Origin: JBMYYE01 sp049609065
GTDB taxonomy: Bacteria > Pseudomonadota > Alphaproteobacteria > Rhodobacterales > Rhodobacteraceae
Length of the DNA: 10,165 nt
Direction of reading: 5' to 3'
Assembly: GCA_049609065.1 (NCBI GenBank)
Contig: JBMYYE010000090.1
Location: 1-10,165, forward strand
Below the pieces are notes generated by a model, which was not told where the DNA came from, searched no databases, and was given only the letters and a program-made list of their open reading frames with translations. Shown here piece by piece: positions 1 through 5,833 of this stretch. The position numbers and the translations under genes were made by a program. Each line of letters opens with the position of its first letter. The stretch's first letter is position 1.

Positions 1-11
1 ACGTTCCGCAG

Positions 12-917
12 CTATTCCCATTCCATTTCTTGGTAGACGGCTTGGGCATTTTTGCCCGCCAAAGCATCAAATTGTTTTAGCTCTGAAAACGCAGATTGGT
101 CAATTTTCACCGCGTCGTAGATATCGCCGCCCTCTTCAATCAGGGTTCCCATTTTTGTGCGTAAATTCACCAGATAATCGAGGCTCTCGGATTGAGCGCG
201 CGCGGGCGAGGTTGGATGTCCGTGACCGGGCACAACCATCTGAGGTGAAAGTGAAAACACCTCCCCCAACACATCGATCCATGTCCCTGAATGGGATTGC
301 GGCCCAACCCCCAAGAGACGCTCCACATAAACGATATCGCCTGTGAACACCGTGCCAGAATTTTCGAGCCAAACAAAACTATCACCCGGCGTGTGGGCCT
401 GACCGCGGTGACGAATGTCAAATGTCATTCCGCCAAATTCTAGCGTGTAATCCGTATCAAATGTCACATCCGCATAGCGCGGCTCGGTTTTTGCCAATTG
501 ATCCCCAAGGAAAATCGACAGCGCCGATAGCTGGGTTGAGGCGCGGTCCTTTTGATCGGCAACGGCCGCCGTGCTTGCAATCACGGTTGCCCCTTTGTCT
601 TGCCAATAGCCATTTCCAAGCCAGCGGTGATCCTGCCCGCCGGTGTTGATCACATATTTCACCGGAAGGTCCGTGACCCCATCAATTTCAGCATCAATCG
701 CCGCAGCGCCAAGGTAACTTCCACCTGGGTCGACCAAAACGACACCGTCTTGTGTCACGATGACCCCAAAGGTTGCATTATTCGCGAGGTTATCTTTCGT
801 GCGTTGTTCGGTTTCCCCAACAATCGCATAGACCCCATCAGATACTGGCACAACCTCCAACGCAGGTGCGATATTTGGTGTAAACAGCATGAGAAATGGT
901 AAAATGTACGTTTTCAT
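12..917 (-). CDS. Secreted metallo-beta-lactamase-fold hydrolase with degenerate first metal motif
   Basis: A 301-residue exported MBL-fold protein. Residues 1-19 form a Sec signal peptide with a hydrophobic stretch and an A-P-A site before Leu20, so it should act in the periplasm. The fold is recognised from the strand pattern plus three normal metal-ligand motifs: AHTPGD (His175), FTGD (Asp194) and VPGHGHP (His232). The first motif, normally T-H-x-H-x-D-H, reads INTGGQDHRWLGN (residues 90-102), so at least the first two histidines are missing. An ATG start at 917 is preceded by AAGGA (924-928) at a 6-base spacing, and the TAG stop lies at 12-14. It resembles SoxH-like or quinoprotein-relay MBL proteins in general layout, but I cannot name a substrate. 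It is divergent from the sulfatase gene, with a 105-base spacer and no other partner in view. The fold is fairly certain; activity and metal content are uncertain. Confidence 0.85.
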   Translation of the reverse strand: MKTYILPFLMLFTPNIAPALEVVPVSDGVYAIVGETEQRTKDNLANNATFGVIVTQDGVVLVDPGGSYLGAAAIDAEIDGVTDLPVKYVINTGGQDHRWLGNGYWQDKGATVIASTAAVADQKDRASTQLSALSIFLGDQLAKTEPRYADVTFDTDYTLEFGGMTFDIRHRGQAHTPGDSFVWLENSGTVFTGDIVYVERLLGVGPQSHSGTWIDVLGEVFSLSPQMVVPGHGHPTSPARAQSESLDYLVNLRTKMGTLIEEGGDIYDAVKIDQSAFSELKQFDALAGKNAQAVYQEMEWE

Positions 918-1022
918 AAGATGTCCTTTTTGCCACCTAACCCTATATGTGCAAGAATGTGAATGTATTTCTCTCTATACCCGCACGAAAACTCGTCTTA
1001 AGGTTTCTGCAAAGAGGATCCC

Positions 1023-2690
1023 ATGACAAAACCCAATCAGACTAAAAACATTCTTTTCATCATGTTCGATCAGCTGCGCTTTGATTATTTGTCTTGCGCG
1101 GGCCATGCGACGCTTCAGACCCCACATATGGATCGGCTGGCGCAAATGGGGGTGCGATTTTCCAACGCCTATGTGCAGTCACCCGTTTGCGGCGCGTCGC
1201 GCATGTCGACCTATACGGGGCGCTATGTGTCCTCCCATGGGGCGGCATGGAACGGTGTGCCGTTGAAGGTTGGGGAACTGACGCTTGGGGATCATTTGCG
1301 CGCTTCTGGCATGGGATGTCACCTCATTGGGAAAACCCATATGCGCGCGGATATCGAGGGCATGGAACGCCTTGGCCTTGCGCCTGATAGCGTGATTGGC
1401 GCGCGGGTCTCTGAATGCGGGTTTGATATTTGGTGCCGTGATGACGGGCTTTGGGGGGAAGGACCTGATGGGTTTTACGATGAAACGCACTCGCCCTATA
1501 ATGAATACCTGAAATCTAAGGGCTACCCATCCGAAAACCCATGGAATGATTTTGCCAATGCGGGCATCGAAGATGGGGATATCGCCTCTGGTTGGCTCAT
1601 GCGACACGCGGATAAACCCGCCAATATCCGTGAAGAAGATAGCGAAACACCATGGCTTACCGGCGAAGCGATTAAATTCATTGACGCTCAGCCCACGGAT
1701 GCGCCTTGGCTCTGTCATCTCAGCTTTATTAAACCGCATTGGCCTTATATCGTGCCGGCCCCTTACCACGCGATGTATGGCAAAAACGATGTGCAAGCCG
1801 CGCAAAAGCATCCCTCAGAGCGCGGTGACCCGCATCCCGTTTATGGCGCTTTTATGGGCAATAAGATCGGCCAAGCCTTTTCACGTGATGTTGTCCGAGA
1901 AAAAGTCATCCCCGCCTATATGGGCCTCATTAAGCAGGCTGATGATCAAATGGGGCGGCTTTTTGCACATTTAGAAAAAACAGGGCGCATGCAAGACACG
2001 ATGATCGTCATCACGTCTGATCATGGGGATTACCTAGGTGATCACTGGCTGGGCGAAAAGGATCTCTTTCATGACCCGTCCGTCAAGGTGCCTTTGATCA
2101 TCTACGATCCGTCACCCGCGGCGGACGCAACACGCGGCACGGTTTCAGATGCGCTTGTGGAGCAGATTGACCTCACAGCGACCTTTATTGATTTTGCAGG
2201 TTCTGAAGTCCCCGATCACATCATTGAAGGCCGCTCGTTGCGCCCCTATTTAGCGGGCACACCACACCCCAATCCGCGCGAATATGTGATTAGCGAATAT
2301 GACTATTCCGCCACCCCTATGCGCGCAAAATTGAATGTCGATGTCAAAGATGCCAGGCTTTTCATGGTGGCGACGACGCGGTGGAAATTCATGCATGCCG
2401 AAGGGGGCTTTCGCCCGATGCTCTTTGATCGCAGCACTGATCCTCATGAATATGTGGATCTGGGGGATGATCCCGCTTATGCCCCCGTGCTAGACGAAAT
2501 GTATGGATATCTCCATGCATGGGCGAAGCGACAATCCCAGCGCACCACAAAATCCGATGTCCAAATCCTTGAGGGCGCGAGCGCATCAAACCGCAAAGGC
2601 ATTTTACTTGGCCTTTATAGTGAAGACGACATTGAAGCCGAGCTCATCCGTAAAATCACAGGGAAATCACCCGCTGATTTCACCCTCTAA
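1023..2690 (+). CDS. Sulfatase / phosphonate monoester hydrolase family enzyme (formylglycine-dependent)
   Basis: A 555-residue alkaline-phosphatase-superfamily hydrolase cleaving a sulfate or phosphonate/phosphate ester; the substrate is unknown. The sulfatase signature VCGASRMSTYTGR (residues 55-67) puts Cys56 where formylglycine is made, with Arg60 following. Metal and pocket residues visible are Asp16-Gln17 (MFDQLR), Asn77, Lys104 and His106 (GKTHM), His239 (KPHW), Asp333-His334 (TSDHG) and Lys346. The C-terminal subdomain has the usual LFDRSTDPHE motif (468-476). There is no signal peptide, so it is cytoplasmic and would need a formylglycine-generating enzyme encoded elsewhere. Asp-Gln and overall length resemble phosphonate monoester hydrolases (about 510 residues), but the Lys-x-His pair is that of true sulfatases. 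ATG 1023 has AGAGGA at 1013-1018. The gene stands alone and ends at a strong hairpin. Superfamily is certain; specificity is not. Confidence 0.9.
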   Translation: MTKPNQTKNILFIMFDQLRFDYLSCAGHATLQTPHMDRLAQMGVRFSNAYVQSPVCGASRMSTYTGRYVSSHGAAWNGVPLKVGELTLGDHLRASGMGCHLIGKTHMRADIEGMERLGLAPDSVIGARVSECGFDIWCRDDGLWGEGPDGFYDETHSPYNEYLKSKGYPSENPWNDFANAGIEDGDIASGWLMRHADKPANIREEDSETPWLTGEAIKFIDAQPTDAPWLCHLSFIKPHWPYIVPAPYHAMYGKNDVQAAQKHPSERGDPHPVYGAFMGNKIGQAFSRDVVREKVIPAYMGLIKQADDQMGRLFAHLEKTGRMQDTMIVITSDHGDYLGDHWLGEKDLFHDPSVKVPLIIYDPSPAADATRGTVSDALVEQIDLTATFIDFAGSEVPDHIIEGRSLRPYLAGTPHPNPREYVISEYDYSATPMRAKLNVDVKDARLFMVATTRWKFMHAEGGFRPMLFDRSTDPHEYVDLGDDPAYAPVLDEMYGYLHAWAKRQSQRTTKSDVQILEGASASNRKGILLGLYSEDDIEAELIRKITGKSPADFTL

Positions 2691-2694
2691 CGCA

Positions 2695-2721
2695 AAAGGG
2701 ACGCAAACCTTGCGCCCCTTT
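2695..2721. terminator. Bidirectional hairpin terminator between convergent genes
   Basis: An inverted repeat lies just after the sulfatase stop (2690) and just before the M48 gene's stop (2726). AAAGGG (2695-2700) and CGCAA (2702-2706) pair with TTGCG (2710-2714) and CCCTTT (2716-2721), with one A/C mismatch and a 3-base loop. On the minus strand the stem is followed by TTTTGCGTT; on the plus strand it is followed by CCTATTATTT. The U tracts are short, but position and stem strength suit a shared terminator. Confidence 0.75.
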
Positions 2722-2725
2722 CCTA

Positions 2726-3445
2726 TTATTTCACACCCATCACTCTGTGAACCGCCTGAACGCGGTGTGCGTTGGGGGGATGCGTCCCAAGGAAGCGATT
2801 GCCAGGATCTGGAACCTTTTCGAAATACTTCACGCCATTGAGCGCATTATATCCGGCACGTGTTGCAATAACCGCGCCGAGCTCATCTGCTTGAATTTCG
2901 TGGGTTTTGGAAAACTGCCGCGCGCCAACGGTTCCACCAACGCGCATTGCCGTTTCAACCCCTTGCGCATCGACGCCAATAGCAGCCCCAAGGATACCCC
3001 CCAAAATCATGCCGGTCATAGCGGATCTTTGCTGTTGATCGATATGGGCCCGCAGGTGATGTGCCGTTTCATGGCCGATCACAAACGCAAGTTCGTCACG
3101 ATTGCGCGCACTTTTCAAAAATGAACGCGTAACGGTGACCATAGGACGGCCTTTTTTATCCAAGCTTTGAAACGCGTTGGACGGCGCTTTGGGGTTTGGA
3201 TGCACGTGATATTGGAAACTACAGTTTTTATCCGCACGGAGCTGTTTGCATGCGGCCAAGGCATGGGGGGCAACCCGTGATACCACAACTTTGTAATCCG
3301 TAACCGTCATGCGCCCGTTCGGCGCCTTCTTGGTCACCGCTTTGATTGTCGGGGCTTTGGGGTTGGCGGGGCTGGTTTGCTGTGTTGGCTGACATGCGGT
3401 CAACGCCACCAATCCCAGTAGGCCAATGAAACTTAGTTTTCTCAC
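2726..3445 (-). CDS. M48-family zinc metalloprotease, lipoprotein
   Basis: A peptidase of the M48 family (the group that includes BepA/LoiP-like envelope proteases), likely anchored in a membrane and facing the periplasm. I take the GTG at 3445 as the start, giving 239 residues. Upstream in frame there is only a TTG (3457), and GAGG at 3452-3455 sits 6 bases before the GTG. From the GTG, the signal peptide ends in the lipobox L-T-A-C with Cys18. The zinc site HETAH falls at residues 125-129 and the third ligand Glu183 in EIQAD. A glycine-rich hydrophobic stretch (about 144-158) follows the HExxH helix, and the family's GTHPP motif lies near residues 220-224. It converges on the sulfatase gene and lies 96 bases after dgkA, with its own probable promoter. 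Exact substrate is unknown; such proteins usually do outer-membrane quality control (family knowledge). Confidence 0.92.
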   Translation of the reverse strand: MRKLSFIGLLGLVALTACQPTQQTSPANPKAPTIKAVTKKAPNGRMTVTDYKVVVSRVAPHALAACKQLRADKNCSFQYHVHPNPKAPSNAFQSLDKKGRPMVTVTRSFLKSARNRDELAFVIGHETAHHLRAHIDQQQRSAMTGMILGGILGAAIGVDAQGVETAMRVGGTVGARQFSKTHEIQADELGAVIATRAGYNALNGVKYFEKVPDPGNRFLGTHPPNAHRVQAVHRVMGVK

Positions 3446-3451
3446 AATACA

Positions 3452-3455
3452 CCTC
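3452..3455 (-). promoter_or_regulatory. Ribosome binding site deciding the M48 GTG start
   Basis: GAGG on the minus strand lies 6 bases upstream of the GTG at 3445-3443. The only longer in-frame option is a TTG at 3457-3455, which overlaps this site and has no comparable Shine-Dalgarno of its own. This favours the GTG start. Confidence 0.7.
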
Positions 3456-3459
3456 AAAT

Positions 3460-3501
3460 ACTATACCTAGTAAACTATATAGTCTGATTTCAGCCGCGCA
3501 A
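3460..3501 (-). promoter_or_regulatory. Putative M48 gene promoter with tandem ACTA-N-TAGT dyads
   Basis: On the minus strand, TTGCGC (3501-3496) is followed after 16 bases by TATAGT (3479-3474), a fair sigma70-like pair. It would start transcription about 20 bases before the GTG. The -10 lies inside the perfect palindrome ACTATATAGT (3474-3483), and a second dyad ACTA-TACC-TAGT (3460-3471) follows it directly. This is consistent with an operator overlapping the promoter, but no regulator is recognised. Confidence 0.35.
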
Positions 3502-3541
3502 TTAGAAATGGCCAAAACGTTAAACTCTGCGCAAACCTGTG

Positions 3542-3904
3542 CTATTTAAAAAGCACCACAAGCCACGCCAAACCCGCAATGATTGCCATGACCCCCACAG
3601 CTGCGCTGCCTGCGTCCTTGGCCTTTTTCGACAAGGGATGGGTTTCAGTCGAAATCCGGTTCACGGCCTCTTCGATGGCCGTATTCAAAAGCTCCGCCAC
3701 CAAAATAAGCCCGCCAAGCGCAATGAGCAAAATTTGCTCAACGCTGGTCATATCGACCGCAAATGTAAAACCAACCGAGATTAGGTTGATAATCGTCCAT
3801 TGCCGCAAAGTTGCTTCAGAGCGCCAACTTGCCATCCACCCTTCCCATGACCAGACACAGGTGTTCCAAAATCTCCGCCCCTCAGCGATCATTCGTTTTT
3901 TCAT
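3542..3904 (-). CDS. dgkA: Diacylglycerol kinase (DgkA)
   Basis: Small integral-membrane kinase that phosphorylates diacylglycerol with ATP to give phosphatidate, recycling the lipid left over from membrane-derived glucan or other envelope synthesis. At 120 residues it matches the family's usual length (about 120). Three membrane helices are visible at roughly 35-50, 56-75 and 99-118. The signature ELLNTAIEEAVN (71-82) supplies Glu71, Asn74 and Glu78, the equivalents of the E. coli catalytic and metal residues. Glu30, Lys96 and Asp97 (KKAKDAGSAAV) also match. Asn82 stands where many homologues have Asp (VD), a mild deviation. The ATG at 3904 overlaps the TGA of the upstream DUF167 gene by four bases (ATGA), so the two are almost certainly translated together. 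The stop is TAG at 3542-3544. Confidence 0.95.
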   Translation of the reverse strand: MKKRMIAEGRRFWNTCVWSWEGWMASWRSEATLRQWTIINLISVGFTFAVDMTSVEQILLIALGGLILVAELLNTAIEEAVNRISTETHPLSKKAKDAGSAAVGVMAIIAGLAWLVVLFK

Positions 3905-4155
3905 AAATCCAACCCAATTGTTTTTTGCCGCGCCGTTGCACCTTTCACGATGCTAAGCCGTGTCTTTGCCACGCCGAGTTCCTTGGCAAGAAATGCCAAA
4001 ACCGCTTTATTGGCTTTGCCCCCCTCAGGCACCACCGTGACATAGACTTTAACACGCCCCTCCACGCACGCAATCCGGTTGCGCGCCGCTTTTGGCGTCA
4101 CGATCACATCCAAGGTACCGCCTTTAAAGTCAGAAGTGGTTAAGGAAGACGTCAT
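3901..4155 (-). CDS. DUF167 / YggU family protein
   Basis: An 84-residue protein of the DUF167 (YggU) family, small soluble proteins of unknown function with a compact alpha/beta fold. Family features are present in order: a strand with VTPKAARN (19-26), VYVTVVPEGGKANKAV (37-52) with the conserved Gly-Lys-Ala-Asn, then a helix AFLAKELGV (54-62) and the closing strand and turn VKGATARQKTIGL (70-82). The ATG at 4155 has only a poor Shine-Dalgarno, but the N-terminal length fits homologues. Its stop overlaps the dgkA start (ATGA), making it the first gene of a two-gene unit. No role in lipid metabolism is established for this family; the coupling is the only link visible. Confidence 0.9.
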   Translation of the reverse strand: MTSSLTTSDFKGGTLDVIVTPKAARNRIACVEGRVKVYVTVVPEGGKANKAVLAFLAKELGVAKTRLSIVKGATARQKTIGLDL

Positions 4156-4177
4156 AAAGATTAGGCAGCCTTTTTTG

Positions 4178-4264
4178 GGGTTTCAATCACGCTACGCAAT
4201 CTCATGGGAAAACCCAAGACAAGAGTGGCACATGACTTGAAACCCTCATAAACACCTCTACATA
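4178..4264. promoter_or_regulatory. Divergent intergenic region with outward TTGAAACCC inverted repeat
   Basis: The 134-base spacer between the DUF167 gene (-) and the EI24 gene (+) holds a perfect 9-base inverted repeat, GGGTTTCAA at 4178-4186 and TTGAAACCC at 4237-4245. A small GGG-AAAA-CCC hairpin (4206-4215) sits near the centre. On the plus strand TTGAAA (4237-4242) could be a -35, followed after 16 bases by TACATA (4259-4264), a weak -10 about 26 bases before the EI24 start. On the minus strand the corresponding -10 position would place transcription start at or past the DUF167 ATG, so a promoter role there is doubtful. Confidence 0.35.
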
Positions 4265-4289
4265 CAAAACAAGCAGATGAGGGAAGCCC

Positions 4290-4979
4290 ATGATTTTTGA
4301 TGATTTCACACGCGCCGTTGCGCAACTGTCCGATGGGCGGTTTCAAAAAGTAATGGCAAAAGGCATCGGCCTTACGCTTCTATTGCTGTTTGCGATGTTC
4401 TTTGGCCTGCATCTTTTCTTGGGCTGGCTCATACCAGAAAGCTTCACCCTCCCTTTCATCGGTGAAATCACATGGATCGATAGCATCCTTTCAGGCGGGG
4501 CTATTATCCTCATGATCGTGCTGTCGGTGTTTTTGATGGTGCCTGTTGCCTCGGCTTTTACAGGGCTTTTTTTAGACGAGGTATCGGATGCGGTCGAAGA
4601 TCGGCACTACGCGGCCCTCCCTCCCGTGACGCCTGCCTCTTTTGGGGACATGCTAGGTGATAGTTTGAAATTTCTGGGCGTTATGATCGCAGCCAATCTT
4701 CTGGCATTTCTTCTTTATGTGATCTTTGCGCCGTTTGCGCCGCTGATTTTTTGGTCTTTAAACGGTTTTTTGCTTGGCCGTGAATATTTTCAGATGGTCG
4801 CGTTGCGCCGTTTAGCCCCGCAAGAGGCCAAGGCATTGCGCCGTCAAAACATGTGGCAGATTTGGCTCGCGGGGGGGATCCTTGCAATGGGGCTATCTGT
4901 CCCGATCGTGAATTTATTTTTGCCAGTGCTGGCAGCGGCGAGTTTCACCCATCTCTACCACCGCGTCACAGCTCTTTAG
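4290..4979 (+). CDS. EI24 domain (CysZ-like) membrane protein
   Basis: A 229-residue inner-membrane protein of the EI24 family, which includes CysZ, a sulfate permease feeding cysteine synthesis in enterobacteria. Hydrophobic segments are visible at about 26-47, 66-94, 126-160 and 190-222. The family signature NGFLLGREYFQMVALRR lies at residues 158-174. An N-terminal amphipathic stretch (DFTRAVAQLSDGRF) is also typical. ATG 4290 is preceded by GAGGGA (4279-4284). The gene is a single unit, divergent from DUF167-dgkA and convergent with the DUF1467 gene, whose stop is only 11 bases away. No cysteine or sulfate genes are adjacent, so a sulfate transport role is possible by family but unproven here; I leave the symbol empty. 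Confidence 0.88.
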   Translation: MIFDDFTRAVAQLSDGRFQKVMAKGIGLTLLLLFAMFFGLHLFLGWLIPESFTLPFIGEITWIDSILSGGAIILMIVLSVFLMVPVASAFTGLFLDEVSDAVEDRHYAALPPVTPASFGDMLGDSLKFLGVMIAANLLAFLLYVIFAPFAPLIFWSLNGFLLGREYFQMVALRRLAPQEAKALRRQNMWQIWLAGGILAMGLSVPIVNLFLPVLAAASFTHLYHRVTAL

Positions 4980-4990
4980 CAAGATAGAGG

Positions 4991-5272
4991 TTAGGAGGAT
5001 GCGGGCGGATCCATCCGCCCCATCCAATCAAAATCGCGAATGGTTATCACTTCTGTTGTGATGACCCAAACAAGGATCGCCCAAAGCACAATCGTGATGC
5101 CCGTCGTGATCAACGCCCGCTTCTTGATTTGCGGATTAGCTGGCGCCGATACATGGGTCCCCGGTTCCACTTCGCCTGCGTCCCCTTGGGATTGCAACCG
5201 AATTGGCAACACGCAAAAAAGAACCAAGAACCAAAGCCCTGCGAACAAAACAAGTGCAGATGTAATCGCCAT
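4991..5272 (-). CDS. DUF1467 family small membrane protein
   Basis: A 93-residue protein with two membrane helices (about 4-24 and 53-74) joined by a short polar loop containing the family's characteristic stretch LPIRLQSQGDAGEVEPGTH (22-40) and APANPQIKKR (43-52). This matches DUF1467, a family I know from alphaproteobacteria, with no assigned function. The gene starts two bases after the stop of the methylmalonyl-CoA epimerase gene (TAA-AT-ATG), so it is very likely in one operon with it and translationally coupled. The 3' end of the coding sequence contains a strong dyad (5003-5020). The neighbour suggests, but does not show, a tie to propionyl-CoA metabolism. Confidence 0.88.
   Translation of the reverse strand: MAITSALVLFAGLWFLVLFCVLPIRLQSQGDAGEVEPGTHVSAPANPQIKKRALITTGITIVLWAILVWVITTEVITIRDFDWMGRMDPPASS
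5003..5020. repeat. Perfect GGGCGGAT/ATCCGCCC dyad inside the DUF1467 3' end
   Basis: Two 8-base arms (5003-5010 and 5013-5020) are separated by CC. The dyad lies 23 bases past the stop of the EI24 gene and inside the last codons of the DUF1467 gene. It could form a hairpin at the end of the EI24 transcript, but no U tract follows on the plus strand, so intrinsic termination is not supported. It may simply reflect the coding sequence (Gly-Arg-Met-Asp-Pro-Pro). Confidence 0.4.
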
Positions 5273-5274
5273 AT

Positions 5275-5679
5275 TTAGACTTCTTCCAACTCAACCAAAG
5301 TGCCGTTGAAATCCTTGGGATGTAGGAACAGCACAGGTTTTCCATGGGCCCCGATTTTAGGTTCACCCGTTCCCAAAACACGTGCGCCATCTGCTTTCAA
5401 TTTATCACGCGCGGCGATGATATCGTCAACTTCGTAGCAAATGTGATGAATGCCGCCTGCTGGATTTTTATCCAAAAACCCTTGGATGGGACTGTTTTCA
5501 CCCAATGGGTAAAGGAGTTCGATTTTCGTGTTTGGCAATTCAATGAAAACAACCGTCACACCGTGATCTGGCTCGTCTTGGGGCGGATTAACTTTGGCCC
5601 CTAATGTGTTTGCATATTGGTTGGATGCGGCCTCAAGATCAGGCACAGCAATCGCGACATGGTTCAAACGTCCAATCAT
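5275..5679 (-). CDS. mce: Methylmalonyl-CoA epimerase
   Basis: Interconverts (S)- and (R)-methylmalonyl-CoA, linking propionyl-CoA carboxylase to methylmalonyl-CoA mutase and so to succinyl-CoA; cytoplasmic. The 134-residue length is normal for this vicinal-oxygen-chelate family member. Two repeated modules are visible: residues 4-58 starting RLNHVAIAVPDLE (His7, metal ligand position) with KIELLYP (Glu54), and residues 74-133 starting GGIHHICYEVDD (His78/His79) and ending GTLVELEE (Glu130). I choose the ATG at 5679, because GGAG (5686-5689) lies 6 bases before it. A longer reading from a TTG at 5691 would start inside that ribosome binding site and add four residues not typical of the family. 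The DUF1467 gene follows after two bases. A candidate promoter lies at 5705-5733. Confidence 0.95.
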   Translation of the reverse strand: MIGRLNHVAIAVPDLEAASNQYANTLGAKVNPPQDEPDHGVTVVFIELPNTKIELLYPLGENSPIQGFLDKNPAGGIHHICYEVDDIIAARDKLKADGARVLGTGEPKIGAHGKPVLFLHPKDFNGTLVELEEV

Positions 5680-5685
5680 GGTTTT

Positions 5686-5689
5686 CTCC
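5686..5689 (-). promoter_or_regulatory. Ribosome binding site deciding the mce start
   Basis: GGAG on the minus strand is 6 bases upstream of the ATG at 5679-5677. The alternative TTG start at 5691-5689 overlaps this motif, so the ATG is preferred. Confidence 0.75.
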
Positions 5690-5704
5690 AAACTATTTTT
5701 GAAC

Positions 5705-5733
5705 CTTATGCCGTGCAGACCTCAAAACCACAA
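5705..5733 (-). promoter_or_regulatory. Putative mce-DUF1467 promoter
   Basis: On the minus strand TTGTGG (5733-5728) and CATAAG (5710-5705) are separated by 17 bases. Start of transcription would fall near 5698, leaving a leader of about 20 bases that contains the GGAG site. Matches to consensus are partial (3 of 6 and 4 of 6). Confidence 0.4.
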
Positions 5734-5804
5734 GAGGCGCATCGCCACAGGGGGAGCTCTACAATTCCACCACCGTTAACACGTTATTAGGCAATTTTTC
5801 GTCT

Positions 5805-5810
5805 TATAAG
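5805..5810 (+). promoter_or_regulatory. Possible -10 element for the response regulator gene
   Basis: TATAAG lies 29 bases before the ATG at 5834, in an A/T-rich stretch, which would give a short leader carrying the AGGAGG site (5821-5826). No convincing -35 is seen at 16-18 bases upstream, so this is only a weak candidate. Confidence 0.25.
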
Positions 5811-5833
5811 AATCACCCTAAGGAGGATGTCCA

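Noticed and set aside
918..1022. Promoters in the spacer between the MBL and sulfatase genes
   Set aside because: TATAGG-like and TATACC-like hexamers occur on both strands, but none has an acceptable -35 at 16-18 bases. Promoters must exist here but I cannot place them.
1179..1811. A 210-codon open frame antisense to the sulfatase gene
   Set aside because: No ribosome binding site or protein family is visible, and it is entirely covered by a strongly supported gene on the other strand.
3446..3457. TTG start extending the M48 lipoprotein by four residues
   Set aside because: The TTG overlaps the GAGG site that fits the GTG at 3445, and the shorter form gives a standard lipoprotein signal peptide (MRKLSF...).
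5680..5691. TTG start extending methylmalonyl-CoA epimerase by four residues
   Set aside because: The TTG lies within the GGAG ribosome binding site for the ATG at 5679; homologues begin near the RLNH motif.
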